Shown here: one piece after another, positions 58,727 through 64,000 of the stretch
Layout: every line of letters starts with the position of its first letter
Position numbering within the stretch: position 1 is the first letter of the stretch
Origin: Paenibacillaceae bacterium
GTDB taxonomy: Bacteria; Bacillota; Bacilli; Paenibacillales; NBRC-103111
Assembly: GCA_029256185.1 (NCBI GenBank)
Contig: JAQSYI010000026.1
Location: 32,142-96,141 of the forward strand
Direction: 5' to 3'
DNA length: 64,000 nucleotides
Notes under the pieces: model-generated
The model's input: the letters and a program-made list of their open reading frames with translations, nothing else
Database searches by the model: none
What the model was told of the DNA's origin: nothing
Program-made: the position numbers and the translations under genes

Positions 58727-59557
58727 CTATCCTTTCAAGGCGCCTGCGGCAACCCCTTTGACAAAATATTTTTGCAGGGAGATAAACGCAATAAGCACGG
58801 GAATAATCGACATGACCGTTCCGGCAAACACCATATCCCATTGGGAGGCCAGCTCTCCGACAAACCGGAAAATCTCCACAATCATGGTTTTGGCCCGGTT
58901 GGAAGGAAGAATCAGGCTGGGCATGAGGAAGTCGTTCCATATTCCCAACCCTTGCAGCACGACCATACTGGCCGTACAAGGTCCCAGCAGCGGGAAGACG
59001 ATCTGCCAGAAGGTGCGCACCTTGGAGCAGCCGTCGATGGCGGCCGCCTCCTCTATTTCCAGCGGTATCCCCTTGATGAAGCTGCTGAACAGCAGCACAC
59101 CCATGCCCACCGAGCCGGAGATATAGATCAGGATGGGAGCGGTCAAGGTACCGTACAGACCGAAGGATTTCATTTCCTTGAACAAGGGAATCATATACAC
59201 CTGGAAGGGAATCATCATACCCGCCAGATAATAGACATATACCGCGCCGGTCCACTTTTTGCCGGTCCGCTCAATAGCATAAGCCGCCATGGGGATCAGC
59301 AGAATCATGAACGCAATGGAAGTGAGGGTGAGAATGGCGCTGTTCAGCATGGCTTCCGGGAACTGCGTCTTGGTCCACAGGAACTTGAAGCTCTCTACAT
59401 AGAAGCCGCTGGGGAAGGCCACTGCATCCCGCAATATTTCCCCGTTGGTCTTGAAGGCGGAGATGATGCTGAAGTAGATCGGGAAGAAAAAGACCGCTGA
59501 CAGCAGCAGGGCTATCGCCAAAATAACAACATCGATCCATTTGTTGGACTTGTGCAT
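58727..59557 (-). CDS. Carbohydrate ABC transporter permease, MalG type
   Basis: A 276-residue inner-membrane permease of the CUT1 family with six helices. The conserved EAA loop reads EIEEAAAIDGCSKVRTFWQI, then VFPLLGPCTASMVVL. N-terminal helix IDVVILAIALLLSAVFFFPI. It begins 1 nt after the stop of the MalF-type gene. With its partner it forms the import channel. No ATPase gene is in the operon, as is usual where a shared MsmX-type ATPase serves several importers. Confidence 0.92.
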   Translation of the reverse strand: MHKSNKWIDVVILAIALLLSAVFFFPIYFSIISAFKTNGEILRDAVAFPSGFYVESFKFLWTKTQFPEAMLNSAILTLTSIAFMILLIPMAAYAIERTGKKWTGAVYVYYLAGMMIPFQVYMIPLFKEMKSFGLYGTLTAPILIYISGSVGMGVLLFSSFIKGIPLEIEEAAAIDGCSKVRTFWQIVFPLLGPCTASMVVLQGLGIWNDFLMPSLILPSNRAKTMIVEIFRFVGELASQWDMVFAGTVMSIIPVLIAFISLQKYFVKGVAAGALKG

Positions 59558-59558
59558 C

Positions 59559-60488
59559 TTACATCTGCACCTCCCTTTTGCGAAGCAGACGGACTTGGAT
59601 CAGAGAAACAATGAGAATCAGCAGGAACAAAATCAGGGACAGCGCCGTGCCGTACCCTTGCCTTAGCTCTCCAAAGCCTACCTTGTACACAATGTAGGTC
59701 ATGGTTTCCGTGGCAAAGCCTGGCCCCCCGTCGGTCATAACGGCAATCTGGTCGAAGATCTTCAGCGCGTTGATCATGGAGAGCATCATGCTGACTGTCA
59801 TGGAGCCGGCCAGGAGCGGGAAGGTGATCCGCCGGAACTGCTGCCAGCGGCTGGCCCCGTCAATCGCTGCCGCTTCATGCAGCTCAGGCGGAATTCCCTG
59901 GAGGCCGGCCAAATAAATGATCATGTAATACCCCGCGCCTTTCCAGACGGTTGTCACAATGATGGCAATCATCGCATAGTTGGGATTTCCCAGCCAATCT
60001 ATCTTCAGGGCTCCAAGGCCAATTTTATCCAACATTTGGGAAATTACACCGAAATTATAGTTGAAGATGATCGCCCACACAAATCCCATTACAATGCCGC
60101 TTAACAGCACTGGGAAGTAAAAGATGCTGCGGAACAGATTTTTGAACCACCGGACCTGATCTACCAGCATAGCGAGCAGAATGGCCACTATATTCTCCAG
60201 CACTACCAGGGATATGGATAATACCAGCGTATTCCTCAGGGCGTTATGCACCCGCTTGCTGTTCCACATCTCAATGAAATTGTCGAAGCCGATGTACTTG
60301 ATCTGGGGATTGATGCCGTCCCAGGAGGTGAAGCTCAGGTTCACGCTGTTCAGCGTGGGATAGATCACAAACAAGGTGTACAGGATAAAGGATGGGAGAA
60401 TAAACAGAACCGAATAGGAAATCCACTTCTTCTTTTTCTTCTTGGCTGATGATTCGGCAACATGGCTAATGGTCTCTGTATGTGCCAT
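59559..60488 (-). CDS. Carbohydrate ABC transporter permease, MalF type
   Basis: A 309-residue permease with six helices. The EAA loop is ELHEAAAIDGASRWQQFRRI, then TFPLLAGSMTVSMMLSMINA; LSFTSWDGINPQIKYIGFDN is the typical first outer loop. A Lys-rich cytoplasmic N-terminus (AKKKKKKWISY) precedes helix 1. GAGGAG lies 8 nt before the ATG. It is separated from the binding-protein gene by 79 bp with a strong hairpin. Substrate inferred from neighbours: xylose- and uronate-containing oligosaccharides. Confidence 0.92.
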   Translation of the reverse strand: MAHTETISHVAESSAKKKKKKWISYSVLFILPSFILYTLFVIYPTLNSVNLSFTSWDGINPQIKYIGFDNFIEMWNSKRVHNALRNTLVLSISLVVLENIVAILLAMLVDQVRWFKNLFRSIFYFPVLLSGIVMGFVWAIIFNYNFGVISQMLDKIGLGALKIDWLGNPNYAMIAIIVTTVWKGAGYYMIIYLAGLQGIPPELHEAAAIDGASRWQQFRRITFPLLAGSMTVSMMLSMINALKIFDQIAVMTDGGPGFATETMTYIVYKVGFGELRQGYGTALSLILFLLILIVSLIQVRLLRKREVQM

Positions 60489-60519
60489 TCTCTCACTCCT
60501 CTTGGTCCATATTCCGGAG

Positions 60520-60548
60520 GCGACCTCTGCATCAGCCGCAGAGGTCGC
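60520..60548 (-). other. Intercistronic hairpin after the binding-protein gene
   Basis: GCGACCTCTGC and GCAGAGGTCGC form a perfect 11-bp stem with a 7-nt loop and no T tract. Such hairpins often stabilise the binding-protein part of the mRNA so that it is made in excess over the permeases. Confidence 0.7.
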
Positions 60549-60567
60549 ACTCCTTCCTAAGAAATCA

Positions 60568-61917
60568 TTATTTGGCGGCTGCGTTGGCCTTCACATTGGC
60601 ATCCCATTCCGCATCCATCCGCTTCAGATACTCCACGCTGAAGTCACCCTTGCCCAGCCATTCCTGAATCAGCTTGTAATACCAGTTGCGCCATTGGGAA
60701 GGCATGGTATTCTCACCCCAGAAGCCGTTGATCTGCAGGGACTTGATGGTGGAAGGATTATTCATCACCGCAAGCACCTTGGTCATTTGCTCCGTAGCTT
60801 CATAAGTGACGGATTCCTTCACTGTGGGAATGCCGTTGACCGCCTTCAGGAACTTGGAGTATTGATCCTTGTTGAAGAAGAACTTGACGAATTCATTAAT
60901 GGCCGCTTTCTTGTCCGCATCCTGCGCCGCCTTGGTGGAGAGCGCCCAGCCCTGCTGGTTGTTCAGACCGTTCACCACAATTCTGCCCTTGCGGTCGGGA
61001 ACCGGATACCAGCCAAATTCGAACTTGGGATCAGCCTGGGAGATCTGGGCGAACATCCACGGGCCGGAGAACAGCTGGGCCGCTTTGCCGGTTACCAGCA
61101 TGGAAGCCGTCTGATTATCCGCCGTGCTCAGGTAGCCTTTATCCACATAGCCCTTGGTGAACAATTCGTTCAGACTGTCCATGGCCTGCTTGGGTCCGGC
61201 ATCGGCGAAGCTGACCTCGCCCTTGGTCCGCTTGGAATTCCAGTTGGCATCATCGGCGAACACTTCATCCATCAGGAATTTATTTACCCAGAAGCCCCAG
61301 TGGAAGATGTCCTTGCCGCCGAAGGTAATCGGAGTGATTCCCTTTGCCTTCAGTTTCTCCTGAATGGCAAGAAATTCGTCATAAGTTTTGGGCTCGGCTG
61401 TTACACCGGCATCCGCATAGGCCTTCTTGCTGTAAATGATCCCTTGGGGAGCGCTGCCTACAATCGGAGCGGTATAATTCTTGCCATTGACCTTGGGCGC
61501 ATCGGAGAACAGGCTAACCAGCTCAGCCGGCAGCTCGGCCAGCTTGCCCGCATCAGCAAACAGCTGGGTATCCCGCATTTCAACCAGATCTGGGAATTCG
61601 TTGACCGCATCCTTGGTCTTCAGCCAATCCAGATAAGCCTGGGAGCCGCCTTCGCTCAAGTCGGTAATCTTGATATTGGGGTGAGCCTTGGTAAATGCGG
61701 CGATGGAATCCACCATAGCTTGCTTCGTGGCAGGGTCACCGGTTGCGTAGCCGATAGTGAAGGAGACGTTTTTGGGAGCTGCGGTGGGAGCCGCCGAGCC
61801 AGTGCTTGCAGCCGGACTTGGACTTGAGGAAGAACTGTCATTACCGCCACAGGCGGATAATGCGAGCGACATGACCATGGTACCGGCAAGAACTGTGAAT
61901 AATGTCTTTTTTGCCAT
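60568..61917 (-). CDS. ABC transporter extracellular sugar-binding lipoprotein
   Basis: A 449-residue cluster-1 solute-binding protein. The lipoprotein signal is KKTLFTVLAGTMVMSLALSA followed by Cys-Gly-Gly, then a Ser/Pro/Ala linker and the two-lobed binding fold (FTIGYATGDPATKQAMVDSI, FPDLVEMRDTQLFADAGKL, APIVGSAPQGIIYSKKAYAD, AQLFSGPWMFAQISQADPK). AAAAGGAGGG precedes the ATG. First gene of the five-gene operon; no sensor kinase or AraC regulator lies upstream within the window, so control is unknown. Confidence 0.93.
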   Translation of the reverse strand: MAKKTLFTVLAGTMVMSLALSACGGNDSSSSSPSPAASTGSAAPTAAPKNVSFTIGYATGDPATKQAMVDSIAAFTKAHPNIKITDLSEGGSQAYLDWLKTKDAVNEFPDLVEMRDTQLFADAGKLAELPAELVSLFSDAPKVNGKNYTAPIVGSAPQGIIYSKKAYADAGVTAEPKTYDEFLAIQEKLKAKGITPITFGGKDIFHWGFWVNKFLMDEVFADDANWNSKRTKGEVSFADAGPKQAMDSLNELFTKGYVDKGYLSTADNQTASMLVTGKAAQLFSGPWMFAQISQADPKFEFGWYPVPDRKGRIVVNGLNNQQGWALSTKAAQDADKKAAINEFVKFFFNKDQYSKFLKAVNGIPTVKESVTYEATEQMTKVLAVMNNPSTIKSLQINGFWGENTMPSQWRNWYYKLIQEWLGKGDFSVEYLKRMDAEWDANVKANAAAK

Positions 61918-62142
61918 CTAAATGTACCCTCCTTTTTAGATAAAACCAGTTTGGCCTGGGCATCGGCGGAACTTCGCTTAAGCCCCCGGCTTTTTTCATT
62001 TCCTGTATCTTTAGACTAACATACCCCTAATTTCGTTTGAATGAGCTTTTTTAAGCTCCATATGCGGTCTTTTAAGAAGATTTGCATGATGTTATAAACG
62101 GATAAATTATAAGATAATCAATAAAATGGACTATAATACAAA

Positions 62143-62177
62143 AATGCCCTTTATCAATTTATTTGACAAAGGGCATT
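62143..62177 (-). terminator. Minus-strand terminator-like hairpin
   Basis: AATGCCCTTT and AAAGGGCATT form a perfect 10-bp stem, followed on the minus strand by TTTTGTATT. Confidence 0.55.
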
Positions 62178-62292
62178 GATAAAGGGGAAACAGACAGTTG
62201 TCCAAAGAAAATAAAGTATTAGACTGGGTTGGTTGATTTGACGCTGTTTCAGAGTTTGAAAAATATCAGGGTATTGTTAATTGTAGTAACGT

Positions 62293-62343
62293 AAATAGAG
62301 GATGGTTAGTTCATTATATGAGCTAATCTCCTCTATTTTTTTG
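62293..62343 (+). terminator. Plus-strand intrinsic terminator
   Basis: AAATAGAGGA and TCCTCTATTT with inner GGTTAG/CTAATC and TTCAT/ATGA pairing, then TTTTTG. No plus-strand gene precedes it. Confidence 0.75.
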
Positions 62344-62496
62344 TTTAATAGAAATATTAACTTATATAAGATGAACTAAAGATCTATAGCTGAGTGAGCA
62401 AGCGGTCAATGGTCGCCTGAGGGTTTTTGTTCACCTGGCGAACAAAGGTGGAAACATGAAGCTTGATGTGGTAGAGGTAGAACTTACTTTTTTAAG

Positions 62497-62532
62497 AAAA
62501 ACCTGGCGGAAGACCAGCGCCAGGTCTTTTTT
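62497..62532 (+). repeat. GACCTGGCG hairpin family member
   Basis: AAAAACCTGGCGGAAGA, then GCGCCAGGTCTTTTTTACG. The stem is ACCTGGCG/CGCCAGGT. The downstream GTTGCTGAGCCATGTTATCC resembles the flank of the 8.76-kb copy. Confidence 0.75.
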
Positions 62533-62699
62533 ACGTTGCTGAGCCATGTTATCCTGATGGATTCGATTTTTCGTAATACAGGGGATGACGGCCCTCGTTC
62601 ACTGGGCTCGCGGCATGAGCCTTCCCTTCTTGGTTTGCAATGATGCCCTAGCTTCAGGCAAGAGCAAAAGGGCCTAGGAAAAGGGTTTAGGAAAAGGCC

Positions 62700-63065
62700 C
62701 TGGAAATAAGGGGAAATAAGGCCCTGGTTTTTCCCTTATTACGCAGACAGGAGGTCATTTCCGGGAAATAAGGCCCACCTTTTTCCCTTATTCCCTTCCA
62801 AACCGCCCAATATGGGCTCCAAAAATCAGAATAAGGGAAAATATGTTCCCTTATTCCAGGGAATTGGCCGACGGGAAGGACAATAGAGGAAAAACGCTTC
62901 CCTTATTTCCCTTGACACTACCTCAACTTCCCTAGGGAGCTTAATAGATACCCATTCGGGGAACGTCTATGACCGAGCAACCGCCAGCCCCTATAATGAA
63001 CCGTGACGAAAAGTCATTCCTCTACCCATCCGCCGTTCAGCAAGCATCCGGGGAAGCGCGGCAGC
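62700..63065. repeat. Long dispersed repeat R, copy 2
   Basis: Colinear with 2512-2880 (see there). It lies about 30 bp upstream of conserved element B. Confidence 0.75.
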
Positions 63066-63094
63066 CCTCCATTTTTTATACTTTACTATATGTT

Positions 63095-63230
63095 GAGAGA
63101 AACTCCTATCGGAGTATTTCGAGGATGAACGACTGCGTTTAAGCGGAAGTTTTTATCGCCAATGAAAATGCTTCCCTTACGCGCTTTCGCGCTGTAAAGC
63201 ACTTAAACATTCTGATATTTTGAAAAAAAC
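63095..63230 (+). ncRNA. Conserved element, copy B (structured RNA or repeat)
   Basis: Plus-strand counterpart of the cheX leader element (29718-29852). A small ACTCC-TATC-GGAGT hairpin opens it and CGCGCTTTCGCG forms another. It ends TTAAACATTCTGATATTTTG then AAAAAA. Here no intact gene follows at the cheX-like distance; a transposon remnant begins about 55 bp later. Confidence 0.45.
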
Positions 63231-63283
63231 GTTGTGAATCACATCCCGTTTCATCCATTTCCACACCCCCTCCATCGGGTTAA

Positions 63284-63556
63284 TTGAGGTTGCAGTTCGT
63301 CCGCCTTATGGATCCCGCTATTGTCCAGTACCATCACGATAAAAACTTAGCTGTAGGTCTCTCTGACATGGACGTACCTAAGTACAAAATTCATATTCAA
63401 TCGACCTCGAAAATGATAAAAGTTGCCAAACAATACGGCCGCGACGAAATTGCGGAGAAAAACCAAAAGAACCTTGATCGGCTGACCAGCATCTATGAGA
63501 CGATCAGGAAAGGCAATATCGTCTTTGGGCGAATGGAGCGTATCAAAGGAAAGTAG
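63284..63556 (+). pseudogene. C-terminal remnant of a Tn554-family TnpB-like integrase
   Basis: About 90 codons without a proper start. Residues from DVPKYKIHIQSTSKMIKVA, then GRDEIAEKNQKNLDRL, to GNIVFGRMERIKGK resemble the C-terminal helical region of the TnpB-type tyrosine recombinase of Tn554-like transposons, from memory of the family. The catalytic domain is absent, so this is a truncated remnant. The next frame, 10 nt downstream, looks like TnpC, which supports the assignment. Confidence 0.5.
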
Positions 63557-63566
63557 GGTGTTAAAA

Positions 63567-63823
63567 ATGTCCGATTATGATCGCAGAGCGCATTTAAAGC
63601 AGGTTCATGAGGCTCGCAAAGCAAAGACCATACAAAGAGTGGATGAGTCGATTAGGCGGCTTGTAAAAGCCAAAGAGAGCATCAATTTTAATAGTGTGGC
63701 ACGGATGCTGGCGTAAGCAAAGCAACACTCTATAATAATCTTGAGATACGTGGACGCATTGAATTGCTTCGTCAGCAGCAAGCTCAAGTGCCGACACCAA
63801 AACAAATCAAGCGAGAAATTTAA
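63567..63823 (+). pseudogene. Frameshifted Tn554-family TnpC-like (DUF6262) gene
   Basis: Begins with ATG (SDYDRRAHLKQVHEARKAK) and reads RRLVKAKESINFNSVARM, then hits a stop at 63714. Shifting frame at about 63708 continues at once as GVSKATLYNNLEIRGRIELL, ending TPKQIKREI and a stop at 63821. This is the typical helix-turn-helix and tail of TnpC/DUF6262 proteins. A one-base deletion after the ATG codon at 63705 explains the break. Inactive unless the frameshift is a sequencing error. Confidence 0.6.
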
Positions 63824-64000
63824 GTTTTCATATGCGGAGGTTTATCAGAGGATTTGAAAGAATGTATGTTGCCGCCCTATTCAACTAACTGGCAGGATAG
63901 CTGAATGATTTCGCGAATAACTTAAGTCATGACGAATTTACGAAGTTCGCAAAAAGACGTTAGCCGAAAGAAGTTCTTAGTTTAGGAGGAGTCTATATGA
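63824..64000 (+). other. Right-edge DNA with a possible gene start
   Basis: A+T-rich DNA after the TnpC remnant. The last 20 bases hold AGGAGGA, 5 nt, then an ATG at 63997-63999, a good ribosome site for a gene that continues outside the window. Nothing can be said of its product. Confidence 0.4.

Larger units (their letters stand above)
61918..63283. other. 1.37-kb intergenic region of stacked repeats and terminators
   Basis: From left: promoter and leader of the sugar operon (to about 62100), a minus-strand hairpin (62143-62177), a plus-strand terminator (62293-62343), a GACCTGGCG hairpin copy (62497-62532), repeat R copy 2 (62700-63065), conserved element B (63095-63230) and short A+T-rich DNA. 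No gene supported. The two opposed terminators around 62180-62290 bracket DNA with no gene. Confidence 0.6.

Noticed and set aside
57716..59500. A 594-codon open frame on the plus strand
   Set aside because: It lies antisense to the GH43 and permease genes, which have catalytic motifs, coupled starts and ribosome sites. High-G+C third positions open the opposite strand.
1..64000. rRNA or tRNA genes
   Set aside because: No cloverleaf with the GTTCRANYC arm and no conserved rRNA block was recognised on either strand; a tRNA scan would settle it.

Overview
The window looks like a chromosomal segment of a spore-forming Gram-positive of the Paenibacillus type. Supporting this are strong AGGAGG ribosome sites, an S-layer-homology protein, a secreted hydrolase with a copper-amine-oxidase-like stalk domain, a sugar ABC operon without its own ATPase, many plant-polysaccharide enzymes, and gene content close to Bacillus/Paenibacillus families. 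About 44 intact protein genes are supported. The left edge cuts a beta-galactosidase and the right edge lies in debris of a Tn554-like transposon. No rRNA, tRNA or CRISPR array was seen.

Layout. 1-9.7 kb: lacZ-type GH2 (partial), a flavin-binding split-barrel protein, a secreted alpha/beta hydrolase, an aldose epimerase, kduI, an aminotransferase and a methyltransferase. 9.8-15.2 kb: S-layer protein, membrane-anchored FAD oxidoreductase, DEAD-box helicase, with a palindrome cluster and a hexanucleotide satellite between the last two. 15.6-26.7 kb: an exopolysaccharide operon of degenerate-GGDEF membrane protein, BcsB-like protein, small coiled-coil protein, a processive GT2 synthase with two N-terminal MshEN motifs, a GT2-GtrA fusion and two tandem GT39-like membrane proteins, followed by a small secreted protein. 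26.8-28.1 kb: ECF sigma factor and anti-sigma factor. 28.3-36.2 kb: SDR, CheX, a three-gene ABC-2 exporter, aspartase and malic enzyme. 36.4-40 kb: alpha-xylosidase and its LacI regulator. 40.9-50 kb: HelD, HAD phosphatase, two-component system, LysR regulator, PHP phosphatase, cation exporter. 50.2-62 kb: GH88 plus LacI regulator, a second HelD paralogue, and a five-gene sugar operon (binding protein, two permeases, GH43, GH88). 62-64 kb: repeats and transposon remnants.

How they work together. The GH88 enzymes would release unsaturated uronic acids, and KduI isomerises the product of that route. GH43, GH31 and GH2 remove xylose and galactose side groups, the ABC system imports the oligosaccharides, and the epimerase feeds the sugars on. 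Malic enzyme and aspartase form a C4-acid operon.

The most interesting region is the exopolysaccharide operon. It resembles the Bacillus subtilis ydaJKLMN set, but its synthase carries what looks like its own cyclic-di-GMP sensor (two MshEN motifs) while the GGDEF partner has lost its catalytic signature. Next to it, the anti-sigma factor's outer domain and the neighbouring secreted protein share a GMLT[S/A]PPPP motif. The intergenic DNA is unusually rich in repeats. A conserved element of about 135 nt occurs both in the cheX leader and near the right edge, a repeat of about 370 bp occurs at both ends of the window, and there is a family of terminator-like hairpins and several satellites.
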